Of a DNA stretch of 64,000 nucleotides, positions 38,064 through 48,300 are shown piece after piece. Both the position numbers and the translations under genes were made by a program. The stretch is from Gillisia sp. (GTDB lineage: Bacteria; Bacteroidota; Bacteroidia; Flavobacteriales; Flavobacteriaceae), in assembly GCA_024635655.1 (NCBI GenBank), contig JAGXIL010000085.1:1-64000 (forward strand), written 5' to 3'. The notes beneath the pieces were generated by a model that was not told the origin of the DNA, searched no databases, and worked only from the letters and a program-made list of their open reading frames with translations. Every line of letters starts with the position of its first letter. Positions within the stretch are counted from its first letter, which is position 1.

Positions 38064-38993
38064 TTATGGATTATTCCTGCTCATATCCATGGCATACATT
38101 TTCTTCCAGTCCTCTTTATCAGGTTCAGATTCATAGACCACCCAGTTCAGGCTTCCGTCGGGATTTTTCTTTAGTTCATGCCTCATCTTTTTATCGTCCC
38201 CGTCCTGGTCATTTTCAAGTTCTATTAGTTCATATGTTTCGTTACCAAGCTCCTTTAATTTAAGGGAAGTAGTCCTAATCCCCATTGGTGTATTGATATT
38301 AATATAAGCCACATCGTACTTATCTTCCACAGCATCATAAACCATGATCCTTTTTCCCATCACCTCACCCCGCTGATTTAGGTGGTTGATCATGATCATA
38401 TTTTCATCCTCATTCTGAACATACTCGTCCCTTCCTGTAAAAACGCCGGATCCTATGCCTTCAGCAAAACTTGTGCCTGTGACATTCCATTCGCCCATTA
38501 AGAAATCAAGTTTTCGGTGCTTATTTTCAATCTTGGCAAGTTTGGCTTTTGACATTTTCATTAACTCTTTCTCATCTTCCCTGGTGCTATTCTCAGCCAT
38601 AGAAACAGCTTTTTCAAGATGTTCCCTGGCTGCCTCTTTGTCCCCTTTTTTAATAAAGTAATCGGCATAAGAATCATGGGGATTGGCAGCATCAGGATAC
38701 TCCTCCATGTTTAATTTAAAGATCTTTTCAGCTGCTTCCATATCCCCGTCGTTTTCCATAACTAAATACCCTATCCGGTTAAGTTCCCATTCATTAAATT
38801 TATATTGGTCAGAATTATTGGCTTTAAGATCCCGGTACTTTTCCATTGCACTTTTAATTCCGCTTTGACGGTATTCTTCATATACAATATCTCCCACAGA
38901 ATTTGAGTTTGTTGCCTCCTGGGAGAAAACAAAGCTGGCCAGGCAAATGAAGCACAAGCTTAGAACCTGGCTAAGGTTGAATTTAGTTTCCAT
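38064..38993 (-). CDS. Secreted protein: TPR-like helices plus DUF1579-like domain
   Basis: A 309-residue protein with a signal peptide (VLSLCFICLASFVFSQ). The first half is helical with TPR-like repeats (EWELNRIGYLVMENDGDMEA, AAEKIFKLNMEEYPDAANPH, KGDKEAAREHLEKAVSMAEN). The second half, from LDFLMGEWNVTG on, looks like a DUF1579/lipocalin-like beta-barrel (GKRIMVYDAVEDKYDVAYIN, ETYELIELEND). The combination is frequent in Bacteroidota, often C-terminal to serine-hydrolase domains; here it stands alone. Function unknown. Confidence 0.75.
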   Translation of the reverse strand: METKFNLSQVLSLCFICLASFVFSQEATNSNSVGDIVYEEYRQSGIKSAMEKYRDLKANNSDQYKFNEWELNRIGYLVMENDGDMEAAEKIFKLNMEEYPDAANPHDSYADYFIKKGDKEAAREHLEKAVSMAENSTREDEKELMKMSKAKLAKIENKHRKLDFLMGEWNVTGTSFAEGIGSGVFTGRDEYVQNEDENMIMINHLNQRGEVMGKRIMVYDAVEDKYDVAYININTPMGIRTTSLKLKELGNETYELIELENDQDGDDKKMRHELKKNPDGSLNWVVYESEPDKEDWKKMYAMDMSRNNP

Positions 38994-39313
38994 AGTATTG
39001 ATTATTAATTGGTTAACTTCTAAATTTACGAAATTAGCAGATCAAATTATGGGGGTAGGTCTAATTTGTAGAATATGGAAGTATGTGTATTTTCTACGGA
39101 AAATTTAATTTTTTTATTAAAGTTTAAATACCTTTTTAAAAGGTGGGAGGTTGATGACTAAAGGATTAAACATAATTCGTTATTTTATAAGTATAGAAGG
39201 TTGACGCATTAGGTATGGAATTAGCAAAAATAGGGGATAACCACCATTTCATTAAGTATGTTTAATGAGAAAAGGGCCCCAGAGGCCCTTTTAAAAAAAT
39301 ATTTGTTTGAATA
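38994..39313. other. 320-base intergenic region
   Basis: AT-rich spacer between two minus-strand genes. It holds the terminator of the downstream-lying lipoprotein gene (39269-39292) and presumably the promoter of the DUF1579-like gene near 39000-39050, but no TAnnTTTG match at a fitting distance is clear. No gene or repeat seen. Confidence 0.6.
39269..39292 (-). terminator. Terminator after the 247-residue lipoprotein gene
   Basis: AAAAGGGCC and GGCCCTTTT form a GC-rich stem with a short loop; on the minus strand TTTTCTC follows. It is 22 bases from the stop codon. Confidence 0.85.
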
Positions 39314-40057
39314 TTAGCTACAGCTCACTGTGAATTTATCTTCTTCGTCTGCTTTTTGGGAAATTTTATTGACTGTAAAATCTGTCCAAACATTACTGGT
39401 TTCGGAATTACCACTGCATTTAGGATCAAGCTCTACAATATATTCCAATACTTCACATTTCTCCAGGTCCATTACAGCTTTATAAGTTTGTCCTTCACCA
39501 TTTTGAGAAAAATCATCACCTAACCCGGAAATATAAGATGCCTGTGCAAAAGTGAATACCAATTCTGCATTAACCATGTCTTCACCTGCAGTGTAGGTAA
39601 AGGTATAAGTTCCATCTGCATTAGCAACATAAGTAAAGCTTTCGGTGCAGCAATCTTTTACAGTTAAAATTTGAGGATCATTCCAGGGCCCATTTTCTGC
39701 AGAGTACCTTAATGAGTAGTCTGTTGCTTCTTCAAATGTGTAATTAAAGGATGTCGTGGTTACATTATTTAAATTTTCCTGATATATTTCTACCCATTCC
39801 CCATCAATATATAAATCAACTTTAATATTTGTAGAAAGATTTTTCCCCTGAGGATTAGTCCTTTGTTCAAAATCTACAGTAATCTCTGTTTCTTCACCCG
39901 CACAAACTTCCTCTAGAAAAGTCATACTAGAAGTATATGTAGCATTTAATTTTGCAGAAGCATCAGCAGTCTCCAGATTTTCTCCGGAATCTATGGATTC
40001 TACACTGCAGGATGTAAATCCTATTGCAAGGACAAATAAGTAAATAATTTTTTTCAT
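39314..40057 (-). CDS. Hypothetical secreted lipoprotein, beta-rich
   Basis: A 247-residue lipoprotein (MKKIIYLFVLAIGFTSC) with no recognised family. It is acidic and beta-rich, with paired cysteines (LEEVCAGEE, VKDCCTES, LEKCEVLEY, DPKCSGN and a C-terminal CS), so disulfides in the cell envelope are likely. TYTFTYTAGEDMVNAELVFT resembles repeats of immunoglobulin-like surface domains. Monocistronic, with its own terminator. Confidence 0.72.
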   Translation of the reverse strand: MKKIIYLFVLAIGFTSCSVESIDSGENLETADASAKLNATYTSSMTFLEEVCAGEETEITVDFEQRTNPQGKNLSTNIKVDLYIDGEWVEIYQENLNNVTTTSFNYTFEEATDYSLRYSAENGPWNDPQILTVKDCCTESFTYVANADGTYTFTYTAGEDMVNAELVFTFAQASYISGLGDDFSQNGEGQTYKAVMDLEKCEVLEYIVELDPKCSGNSETSNVWTDFTVNKISQKADEEDKFTVSCS

Positions 40058-40258
40058 AATTAATAGATTTTTAATAGTTAGATTATGAATCTAAATCAAA
40101 AGCCCCACTAATTTCGGCATTTTCTTGATTTTTCGATAAAATTTTAGGTTTTTTCGATGAAATACCAAGACTATAGAAAAATTCCCAGGGTGTTGAATAT
40201 CTACTACTAAAGAATCAATATTCACAAACAAATTGAAAACAAAACACCAAAGAGTGGG

Positions 40259-42367
40259 TTAGGAAATGTAATTCCAGATGTTTTTATGTATCCCCAGTTG
40301 CTGATAGGTATAGGCTACGGTCTTGTTTTTTTCCATTGTTATTCCGGGATCTTCAGTAAGTAGTAATTTGGCGTGGTATCGGGCGGTTTTTAGTAGCTGA
40401 TTGTCCTTTACAATATCTGCGATCTTGAGGTTTAGCACCCCACTTTGCTGGGTTCCCATCAGGTCTCCGGGTCCTCTTAGCTTTAAGTCCACTTCAGCAA
40501 GTTCAAAGCCGTCACTGGTGCTAACCATAGTTTCTAACCTGGTTTTGGCATCCTGGGAGAGTTTGTGGCTGGTCATGAGGATGCAATAACTTTGTTCAGC
40601 GCCACGGCCCACGCGGCCACGGAGCTGGTGTAACTGGGAAAGGCCAAACCGCTCTGCACTTTCTATGATCATCACACTGGCGTTGGGTACATTTACGCCT
40701 ACTTCTATAACTGTGGTGGCAACCATGATATTAGTTTCACCTTTGACAAATCGTTCCATTTCTATATCCTTATCGGCATGTTTCATCTGCCCGTGCAGGA
40801 TCGAGATCTGGTATTCAGGCATGGGAAATTCTCTTGCAATACTTTCATAGCCATCCATAAGATCCTTATAATCCATGGTTGCCGATTCCTGGATCAACGG
40901 ATATACGATATAAATTTGCCTTCCCTTTTTAATTTCGTCTCGAATAAATTTGAACACTTTTAACCTGTTGCTGTCGTACCTGTGAACCGTTTTTATTTCC
41001 TGTCTTCCGGGAGGTAATTCATCGATCACGGAAACATCCAGATCGCCGTATAAACTCATGGCTAAAGTTCGCGGAATAGGGGTGGCGGTCATCACCAAAA
41101 TGTGCGGCGGTAAATTATTTTTCTGCCATAATTTTGACCGTTGTTCTACTCCAAAACGATGCTGCTCATCGATGATGGCAAGGCCCAAATTCTTGAATTT
41201 CACCTTGTCCTCAAGCAGCGCATGAGTGCCAATTAAGATGTCTATTTCGCCTTTTTCCAATTTTTCGTGCAGCTCCCGTCTCTTTGAAGCTTTGGTTGAG
41301 CCAGTTAATATAAAAATACTGGTATTCAGTTCTTTACATATTTCAACAAGTCCATTGTAGTGCTGTACTGACAAAATTTCAGTCGGAGCCATTAAGCAGG
41401 CCTGGAAACCGTTGTCAAGTGCGATGAGCATTGACATTAGCGCCACTATGGTCTTTCCTGAGCCCACATCCCCCTGTAAAAGCCGATTCATCTGTGCGCC
41501 GCTTCCCAGATCGGCGCGAATTTCTTTGATCACCCGCTTCTGCGCCCCGGTCAATTCGAAGGGCAAATGCTCCTGATAAAACTCCCCGAAATTTTCTCCT
41601 ACCTGCTCAAAAACAAAACCTTTTATACGCTGTTTATGGATCATGTTTTTTATCAAAAGCTGAAGCTGGATGTAAAATAATTCTTCAAATTTTAACCTGA
41701 TCTGTGCCCTTGATAGTAGCTCCTGACTTTTAGGAAAATGAATATTGAACATGGCTTCTGCCCGGGAAATTAATTTCAATTCTCCCTTGATATCTTCGGG
41801 TAATGTGTCGTAAAATTTTCCGCCGGTCTCGATAAAAAGTTGCTGCATCAACTTATTAATTGCCCGATTGGTAATTCCTGCTTTTGCAAGTTTTTCAGTA
41901 GAAGGATAAACGGGTTGCATCGCGGTGCGTAGATTTTTTTCATGCTCTTCCAGCAGTTCCATTTCAGGATGTGGCATATTGAACATTCCGTTGAACCAGT
42001 TTGTTTTCCCAAAGATCACATAGGGCACATTAATTTTAATATTCTCGCGTATCCATTTCTGGCCTCGAAACCATACCAGTTCCATTTTTCCGGTATCGTC
42101 AATAAATTCGGCTACCATGCGGCTGCCCCGTTTCTGGTCAACGGTCTTAATGTTGATGATCTTCCCTATAACCTGGACTTCAGCTGTATTTTGCTGGAGT
42201 TCCTTTATCTTGTAAAACCGGGTTTTGTCAATATACCTGTTTGGGAAAAAGTTGATGAGGTCCTGGTAGGTATGAATTCCCAATTCCTTCCGGAGAAGAT
42301 CGGCGCGGTTTGGCCCAACTCCTTTTAGATAGTCAATAGGAGTTTGCAGCAGGTTGTTAGAATTCAT
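40259..42367 (-). CDS. recG: ATP-dependent DNA helicase RecG
   Basis: A 702-residue superfamily 2 helicase. N-terminal helix-hairpin-like DYLKGVGPNRADLLRKELGI, OB-fold wedge domain (VQVIGKIINIKTVDQKRGSR), Walker A LLQGDVGSGKTIVAL (about 297-311), DEQH box AIIDEQHRFGVEQR, SAT-type motif VMTATPIPRTLAMSLYGD, and the C-terminal QLRGRVGRGAEQSYC. It remodels stalled replication forks and Holliday junctions. Complete. It faces the M1 peptidase gene divergently. Confidence 0.97.
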   Translation of the reverse strand: MNSNNLLQTPIDYLKGVGPNRADLLRKELGIHTYQDLINFFPNRYIDKTRFYKIKELQQNTAEVQVIGKIINIKTVDQKRGSRMVAEFIDDTGKMELVWFRGQKWIRENIKINVPYVIFGKTNWFNGMFNMPHPEMELLEEHEKNLRTAMQPVYPSTEKLAKAGITNRAINKLMQQLFIETGGKFYDTLPEDIKGELKLISRAEAMFNIHFPKSQELLSRAQIRLKFEELFYIQLQLLIKNMIHKQRIKGFVFEQVGENFGEFYQEHLPFELTGAQKRVIKEIRADLGSGAQMNRLLQGDVGSGKTIVALMSMLIALDNGFQACLMAPTEILSVQHYNGLVEICKELNTSIFILTGSTKASKRRELHEKLEKGEIDILIGTHALLEDKVKFKNLGLAIIDEQHRFGVEQRSKLWQKNNLPPHILVMTATPIPRTLAMSLYGDLDVSVIDELPPGRQEIKTVHRYDSNRLKVFKFIRDEIKKGRQIYIVYPLIQESATMDYKDLMDGYESIAREFPMPEYQISILHGQMKHADKDIEMERFVKGETNIMVATTVIEVGVNVPNASVMIIESAERFGLSQLHQLRGRVGRGAEQSYCILMTSHKLSQDAKTRLETMVSTSDGFELAEVDLKLRGPGDLMGTQQSGVLNLKIADIVKDNQLLKTARYHAKLLLTEDPGITMEKNKTVAYTYQQLGIHKNIWNYIS

Positions 42368-42535
42368 TGAACGAAGATATAAAAATCCCTTTTTTTAACA
42401 TTACATCCTTCGCATATAAAATTGTAAAGGGATCAGAATTTGCGCTTTCCTCTTTCTGTTTTCCTGTCATTGCACGGTTATTGACTATTATTAATCCCGA
42501 TTTTGTAATTTTACTTTTTATCGACTAAATTTTTT

Positions 42536-44638
42536 ATGCAACACAAATTCCTGTTATTCCTTTTTTTATTTTCTTTAACCGGATTCAGCCAGACAGCTCC
42601 TGACTTAGATCAATTGTCAAAAGTTGATTTTAAAACTGTGCAGGCCAGTATAAGTATTTTTCCTTCCGATAGTATGGTTGAAGGGGAGATGAATTTCAGC
42701 TTTGAGGTGCTTCAGCAAACAGATTCAGTATATATTGATGCTAAGAACATGCAATTTGATAATGTTCTTCTGAATGGGGATGAGATCACTTTTTCAAATG
42801 ATACAAAGAGGTTATGGTTGATCCATGACTTCCAACCTTCCGAAGAAAATCAGCTTTCCCTGAATTTTACCACAAAACCGGAACAGACGATGTATTTCAT
42901 CAATTGGGATATTCCGGCTGAGATCGATGCCCCACGACAGGTATGGACGCAGGGGCAGGGTAAGTATACTTCGCATTGGCTGCCGAGTTTTGATGACGTG
43001 AGGGAAAAAGCAGTCTTTCAACTTACCATTAACTTTAATACAGGATATGATGTGGTCGCAAACGGAACGCTGCTGCAAAAGACTGCGGTCAATGATTCGC
43101 TGGTGGCATGGAGTTACGCAATGGAAAAGCCAATGAGTAGCTACCTGGTGGCTGTGGCTGCAGGGAGATTTGAAAAGGAAGAATTGAAAACAACCTCCGG
43201 AATTCCGGTTTCTTTATATTATGAGCCTAAGGACAGCCTTAAGGTTGAACCAACCTACAGGTATACCAAAGAAATATTTGATTTTCTTGAAGCTGAAATT
43301 GGAGTGCCTTATCCCTGGGAAAATTACAGACAGGTTCCTGTGCAGGATTTTCTCTACGCAGGTATGGAAAATACTGAAACCACTCTTTTTGCCAATTCCC
43401 TCGTAGTAGATTCTGTGGGCTACTATGACCGAAATTATGTGAGCGTAAATGCCCACGAACTGGCGCATCAATGGTTTGGGAATTACGTCACGGCCGAAAA
43501 TAGTGAACACCATTGGTTGCAGGAAGGTTTTGCAACCTATTATGCTTTGCTGGCTGAAAAAGAAATATTTGGGGAAGATCATTACTACTGGAAATTATTC
43601 CAGTCTGCCGAAGAGCTGAAGGCTTTAAGTGATAGTGGAAAGGGAGAACCTCTTTTAAAAGCTAATGCAAGCTCCCTTACCTATTATCAGAAAGGGGCGT
43701 GGGCATTGCATATATTAAAAGAGAAAGTGGGGGAATTGGTCTTTAATGATGCTGTTTCCAATTATCTTTTGAAAAATGCTTATCAAAGTGTTTCCACTGA
43801 TGATTTTCTTGCTGAAGTGGAAGAGTCGTACGGAAGATTTTTAGGAGAATTCAGGACGGACTGGTTGGAACAATCGGCGTTTCAGGGGAGTGAGGCTCTT
43901 GAATCCTTAAAAGAATCAGAATTCTTAAGGAACTATATGAAAATAGCTGCTTTGCGGGAAGTTCCGTTAGAGAGCAAAAGGGAATTGCTGGAGGAAGCGC
44001 TGACAATCCCGGTAAATGATTATATAGGGCAGGAAGCTGTTTATCAACTGGCAGGTGAGCCGGCAATTGGTCTTTATAAAAAGGCATTTGAAAGCAATAA
44101 TCTTTATACAAGACAAGCTATTGCTTCAAGTCTGGACAGTATTCCGGTAGAGATGAAAGCTAATTTCATCACACTGCTGGGTGACGAATCCTATCTTACT
44201 GTTGAAAATGCCCTTTTGAAATTATGGCTGCAATTTCCGAAAGAGACAAAACGCTGGCTGGATAAAATGAAAGGGATTGAAGGGTTTTCCAATAAAAATG
44301 TGGAAATGTTATGGCTGGTCATCAACCTGGTCACTCCGGTGGAAAACCGTGTAAAGATACAGGAGTATTATGAGCAGCTTTCCTCATATACCCGGGAATT
44401 TCGGCCCTTTGAAGTAAGACAAAACGCTTTTGGTTATTTATACCAGATTAACGCCTTTAGCGACCAGAACCTAATTGATCTTATCAAAGCCGGACAACAT
44501 CACAACACAAGGTTCCGGGATTTTTCACGGGCCTTACTGAGTGATCTACTTCAAAAAGAAGAATACAGCCAGCGATTTATCGTTTTAAAAACTGACCTGG
44601 AAGAGAAAGATCTGAATTTTTTAAATGCACGTTCTTGA
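42536..44638 (+). CDS. M1 family zinc aminopeptidase, secreted
   Basis: A 700-residue protein with a signal peptide (HKFLLFLFLFSLTGFSQ). The M1 exopeptidase motif is YAGMENTETTLF (in place of GAMEN, about 277-288) and the zinc site is VNAHELAHQWFGNYV with the third ligand in WLQEGFATYYALL, about 18 residues on. The C-terminal 250 residues are helical as in leukotriene A4 hydrolase/aminopeptidase N. Probable periplasmic peptide degradation. Confidence 0.95.
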   Translation: MQHKFLLFLFLFSLTGFSQTAPDLDQLSKVDFKTVQASISIFPSDSMVEGEMNFSFEVLQQTDSVYIDAKNMQFDNVLLNGDEITFSNDTKRLWLIHDFQPSEENQLSLNFTTKPEQTMYFINWDIPAEIDAPRQVWTQGQGKYTSHWLPSFDDVREKAVFQLTINFNTGYDVVANGTLLQKTAVNDSLVAWSYAMEKPMSSYLVAVAAGRFEKEELKTTSGIPVSLYYEPKDSLKVEPTYRYTKEIFDFLEAEIGVPYPWENYRQVPVQDFLYAGMENTETTLFANSLVVDSVGYYDRNYVSVNAHELAHQWFGNYVTAENSEHHWLQEGFATYYALLAEKEIFGEDHYYWKLFQSAEELKALSDSGKGEPLLKANASSLTYYQKGAWALHILKEKVGELVFNDAVSNYLLKNAYQSVSTDDFLAEVEESYGRFLGEFRTDWLEQSAFQGSEALESLKESEFLRNYMKIAALREVPLESKRELLEEALTIPVNDYIGQEAVYQLAGEPAIGLYKKAFESNNLYTRQAIASSLDSIPVEMKANFITLLGDESYLTVENALLKLWLQFPKETKRWLDKMKGIEGFSNKNVEMLWLVINLVTPVENRVKIQEYYEQLSSYTREFRPFEVRQNAFGYLYQINAFSDQNLIDLIKAGQHHNTRFRDFSRALLSDLLQKEEYSQRFIVLKTDLEEKDLNFLNARS

Positions 44639-44784
44639 CCAAACTAAATAATTTGATTCCGGCAGCTTAACTTACTGCCAATTCATCCTTAAATCCATTT
44701 ATTTTAAAGCTGTGTTTAGAAAGCCTTAAAACATGTTGTTATTAATTTTTACTATCCACCACGCGTATTAACAACCAATTCCCT

Positions 44785-44792
44785 TATTTTTG
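44785..44792 (+). promoter_or_regulatory. -7 promoter element before the patatin gene
   Basis: TATTTTTG, exact TAnnTTTG, 83 bases before the ATG of the patatin gene. No clear -33 element. Confidence 0.45.
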
Positions 44793-44875
44793 ATATAGAG
44801 AAGATGGAAATGTGGTGAAAAATAAAGCCTGAACGCCAAATTCAAGAGAAGGAATAAAATAAACCGAATCAGAAA

Positions 44876-45799
44876 ATGCGAGCATTGGTTATATCAGGAG
44901 GTGGGAGTAAAGGGGCATTTGCCGGAGGAGTAGCTCAGTTTTTGATCCAGGAGAAAGGTAAGAAATACGATATATTTTTAGGAACTTCAACCGGAAGTCT
45001 TTTAATTCCGCATCTGGCGGCAAACAATATTCAGAAGGTATATGATATTTATACCAATGTTACCCAAAAAAAGATCTTCAGCATCAATCCTTTTATCGTA
45101 AAGAAAAAAGAAGGTCGGGAATATGTGACCATCAATTTCTTAAATATGATATGGCAGTTTCTTAAACAGAAACGCACCTTTGGGGAAAGCAAAAATTTAC
45201 AGAAGGAGATCAAAAAACATTTTTCTGAACAGGACTTTCTGAAATTGCAAAGTTCGGCTACAAATGTGGTAGTGACAGTTTCCAATCTTTCAAAGAACAG
45301 AGTTGAATATAAAGCCATAAAGGATTTTGGGTATGAAGATTTTTGCGACTGGATTTGGATAAGCTGTAATTATATACCCTTTATGAGCCTTGCCACTAAG
45401 AATGGCTATGAATATGCCGATGGGGGGTTGGGTTGTGTGGTTCCCATACGGGAGGCCATAAAAAGAGGTGCTAAAGAAGTTGATGCTATTATTCTGGAAG
45501 CGGAAAACATGGAGTATCACAAAGTACTGGGGAAAAATCCATTTTCCCTGATGCTCAATCTTTTCGGATTTTTACAGGATCAGGTGGAATATCACGATGT
45601 GGTAGAGGGGAAACTAGCGGCTCTGAATAAAAAGGTGAAATTAACCACTTATTACACCCCGGTTCAACTCACTGAAAATTCCCTGGTCTTTAATAAAACG
45701 GCAATGAAGGCCTGGTGGCAACAGGGCTTTGAATATGCCCAGGAACGTGACCTGGAAGAGCGGCGCTCTGCCAAAACCTTCTGGCGAAGCTTTTTTTAA
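44876..45799 (+). CDS. Patatin-like phospholipase
   Basis: A 307-residue protein starting directly with the oxyanion-hole motif ISGGGSKGAFAGG (residues 6-18), the nucleophile elbow GTSTGS (about 37-42) and the catalytic Asp in YADGGLG (about 181-187). All catalytic residues present; no signal peptide. Expected lipid acyl hydrolase, cytoplasmic or membrane-associated. Its last four bases overlap the end of a convergent gene. Confidence 0.93.
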   Translation: MRALVISGGGSKGAFAGGVAQFLIQEKGKKYDIFLGTSTGSLLIPHLAANNIQKVYDIYTNVTQKKIFSINPFIVKKKEGREYVTINFLNMIWQFLKQKRTFGESKNLQKEIKKHFSEQDFLKLQSSATNVVVTVSNLSKNRVEYKAIKDFGYEDFCDWIWISCNYIPFMSLATKNGYEYADGGLGCVVPIREAIKRGAKEVDAIILEAENMEYHKVLGKNPFSLMLNLFGFLQDQVEYHDVVEGKLAALNKKVKLTTYYTPVQLTENSLVFNKTAMKAWWQQGFEYAQERDLEERRSAKTFWRSFF

Positions 45800-46317
45800 A
45801 TGATATTCCTTACGTCTTTTTTGATATAATCCAGTGCAGCATCTGTAGGAGAAGCCTGGTCCATAAGTTTAGTCAAAAGAACTTCTCTTAGTTTATCGGC
45901 ACTTTCTACCTCTTCCATTTTTCCGGCTTTTCGAATCATTCCTATGGTGGCGTTCTTAGCAGTCTTGATCACGTTCCAGCATTCTCCTGAAAGATAGATC
46001 TGCTGTGCCAAATTGTGCTCAAATTCCATATCAATGGTTTGAATGAGCTGATTTTCGTAATCTTCTGTGTTGTTTCCCGCGGGTTTTACTCTTACCAACA
46101 GTTTCCCTAAAGAAATACGTTCCAGGAACAAGGCCATACGCTCGTAAGCCTGCAGGCGCAATGGCAAAGCAGTTTTTTGGTTTTCCTGCCTCAGGAGAAA
46201 TCTCCTTCTGTTTTCCTGATCTTTAAAATGCATTTGGAAAAAATAAAAGGCGATTACTCCTACCACCAGGGCAGGTAACAGGTAAAAGAACAATTGCAAG
46301 ATATTATTGTCTATCAT
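45796..46317 (-). CDS. Hypothetical membrane-anchored protein
   Basis: A 173-residue protein with one N-terminal membrane helix (LQLFFYLLPALVVGVIAFYF) and a helical, charged remainder (LPLRLQAYERMALFLERISL, then IQTIDMEFEHNLAQQIYLSG). I recall very similar proteins across Flavobacteriaceae but know no function. Its stop overlaps the patatin gene's end tail to tail. Confidence 0.78.
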   Translation of the reverse strand: MIDNNILQLFFYLLPALVVGVIAFYFFQMHFKDQENRRRFLLRQENQKTALPLRLQAYERMALFLERISLGKLLVRVKPAGNNTEDYENQLIQTIDMEFEHNLAQQIYLSGECWNVIKTAKNATIGMIRKAGKMEEVESADKLREVLLTKLMDQASPTDAALDYIKKDVRNII

Positions 46318-46333
46318 AGTTAACTATTATGAC

Positions 46334-46359
46334 TCACGCCGGAAAGGCTTCCGGCGTGA
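46334..46359. terminator. Perfect GC-rich hairpin downstream of the M20 peptidase gene
   Basis: TCACGCCGGAA and TTCCGGCGTGA are perfect complements around AGGC. The T tract after it is weak on both strands, so it is a terminator or a repeat-type hairpin. Confidence 0.65.
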
Positions 46360-46400
46360 ATTATTGTAATTTTCGGTAAAGTTACTATTTCCTTCAGGAA

Positions 46401-47729
46401 TTACTGAGAATTCGGTAAAACTTCCGGTTTTTGGTTTAAATAATCCAGTGCCAGTTGTGACATTACTTTCACTCCCAGCAACATTCCGCTTTCATCAATA
46501 AAAAAGTCGGGGGTATGATGTGGAGCTGCTTCTTTGGTTCCGGCCGGTTGTCCTCCTAAAAAGAAAAAGAACCCCGGGATCTCTTCCTGGAAGAAAGAAA
46601 AGTCTTCACCTCCCGTAGTGGCTTTCATAAGTTCAACTTTTTCTTTTCCTGCAATTCCTTCCAAAGTTGGAAGCATTTGCGCGGTAAGTGCAACATCGTT
46701 GAAGGTAATAGAAGTGTTATTTCGAACCTCCAGGGTAGCAGTACCCCCATAAGCTTCAGCGATAGCAGGAATCATCTCCCCCATTCTTCGCAGAACCATT
46801 TCCTTCATATCAGGGTCCAGAGTTCTTACTGTTCCCACCATTTCTGCTGTTTCCGGAATAATATTAAACCTTGTGCCGCTTGTGATCTTTCCAACTGTAA
46901 TAACCGCCGGGGCGTCAACAAGTTTGGCTTCCCTGCTAATGATGGTTTGCAGACCATCAATGATCTTGGCCGAAATCAGGATAGGATCAACTCCGCTCCA
47001 CGGCGCCGAACCATGAGAACCTTTACCCTGAACATTGATTACAAACTCCTCTACCGCGGCCATGATTCCTTCAGGTTTGTAACGAATAGTTCCCACAGGT
47101 GTACTGGAATTGATGTGTAAACCAAAAATGGCATCAACATCAGGGTTTTTAAGCACTCCTTCTTTAATCATTAAAAAAGCCCCACCTTCTTCCCCGGCAG
47201 GAGGCCCTTCTTCAGCAGGTTGGAAGATGAATTTTATGGTTCCATTGATCTTATCCTTATTTTGAGACATGATCTCAGCAACACCCATTAAAATAGCGGT
47301 ATGCGTATCATGGCCGCAGGCGTGCATTACCCCGGTGTCAACTCCCTGAAATTCTGTAGTGACTTCAGATTTGAACGGAAGGTCATTGCGTTCTGTTACC
47401 GGTAGTGCGTCTATATCGGCACGCAGGGCTACTACTTTTCCGGGATTGTTTCCTTTAAGAACTCCCACAACGCCCGTTTTTGCGACTCCTGTTTGTACTT
47501 CCATCCCAAGACCTTTAAGGTGAGCTGCGATCTTTTCGGCGGTCTTGAATTCGCGGTTGGACAGTTCCGGATATTGATGGAAATCCCTTCTCCATTCAAT
47601 TACCTGTTCCTCAATAATCTCTGCGGCTGCATTGATCTCCGGGTCGATTTGTTGTGGCTGCGCAGATATAGTACCGCAAAAGAGAAATCCGAGCATGGAG
47701 GCCAGGATCCTGGATTTATTGTTTTTCAT
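46401..47729 (-). CDS. M20 family amidohydrolase, exported
   Basis: A 442-residue protein with a signal peptide (SRILASMLGFLFCGTISAQ). The M20D (IAA-amino acid/hippurate hydrolase-like) metal site is seen in HACGHDTHTAILMG, FQPAEEGPPAGEEGG and the late PHHTPDFFIDE; the dimerisation insert is VQGKGSHGSAPWSGVDPIL. Likely substrates are N-acyl amino acids in the periplasm. The DsrE-like gene lies 22 bases upstream on the same strand. Confidence 0.95.
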   Translation of the reverse strand: MKNNKSRILASMLGFLFCGTISAQPQQIDPEINAAAEIIEEQVIEWRRDFHQYPELSNREFKTAEKIAAHLKGLGMEVQTGVAKTGVVGVLKGNNPGKVVALRADIDALPVTERNDLPFKSEVTTEFQGVDTGVMHACGHDTHTAILMGVAEIMSQNKDKINGTIKFIFQPAEEGPPAGEEGGAFLMIKEGVLKNPDVDAIFGLHINSSTPVGTIRYKPEGIMAAVEEFVINVQGKGSHGSAPWSGVDPILISAKIIDGLQTIISREAKLVDAPAVITVGKITSGTRFNIIPETAEMVGTVRTLDPDMKEMVLRRMGEMIPAIAEAYGGTATLEVRNNTSITFNDVALTAQMLPTLEGIAGKEKVELMKATTGGEDFSFFQEEIPGFFFFLGGQPAGTKEAAPHHTPDFFIDESGMLLGVKVMSQLALDYLNQKPEVLPNSQ

Positions 47730-47751
47730 ATTGCTAATTTTAATTATTCTA

Positions 47752-48300
47752 TTAAAAACTTATTAATTGATATTCTGAATTTTGTAATTGTATTAAAGCT
47801 GTCATTGCCGATAGTGCAATTTGTGTTTGAGGGATTCTTTTTTCTTTGGTTATTCCTCTGTGCATAGGAGTTTGGCCGCATAAGATCAATTGAACCCCAT
47901 TTTGATGTAAGGCTTCAAATAATTCTAAATTGGGATTATCGACCTGATAGATCTCGCGGTAATGCTCATCTTTAAGAAGGCCATGAGCGGCTTCTCCATG
48001 CACCACCACAGCAATTTCCATGGTATTCGCCGGTTTCCCCGATTCAGCATGCATATTAATAAATCGTGCTACCGTTTCCACAAGCCGGTTCAAATGGGAA
48101 GGATCTTCCGGGGCTTCAGCAATGTCGAATACCACGCGGTACTTTTCAGAAATGGACGTGGGAAAATCCGGATCTTCTATTTTGTAAGTGGCGCCGTATT
48201 CAGGAATTACCTTTCCTTTAACCGGCTGTGCTTGTCCGTAACTTCCAGAGAAAATAAAAAAGGCAGAAAGAATGGATAGAATATGCAGGTTTTTGATCAT
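47752..48300 (-). CDS. DsrE family protein, exported
   Basis: A 182-residue protein with a signal peptide (ILSILSAFFIFSGSYG). The C-terminal 120 residues follow the DsrE/DsrF-like fold (YRVVFDIAEAPEDPSHLNRL, MEIAVVVHGEAAHGLL, NGVQLILCGQTPMHRGI). The cysteine in LCGQT matches the position of the conserved Cys of this family. Cytoplasmic relatives relay sulfur; an exported version is unlikely to do the same, so the role is open. It probably shares a transcript with the M20 peptidase. Confidence 0.87.
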   Translation of the reverse strand: MIKNLHILSILSAFFIFSGSYGQAQPVKGKVIPEYGATYKIEDPDFPTSISEKYRVVFDIAEAPEDPSHLNRLVETVARFINMHAESGKPANTMEIAVVVHGEAAHGLLKDEHYREIYQVDNPNLELFEALHQNGVQLILCGQTPMHRGITKEKRIPQTQIALSAMTALIQLQNSEYQLISF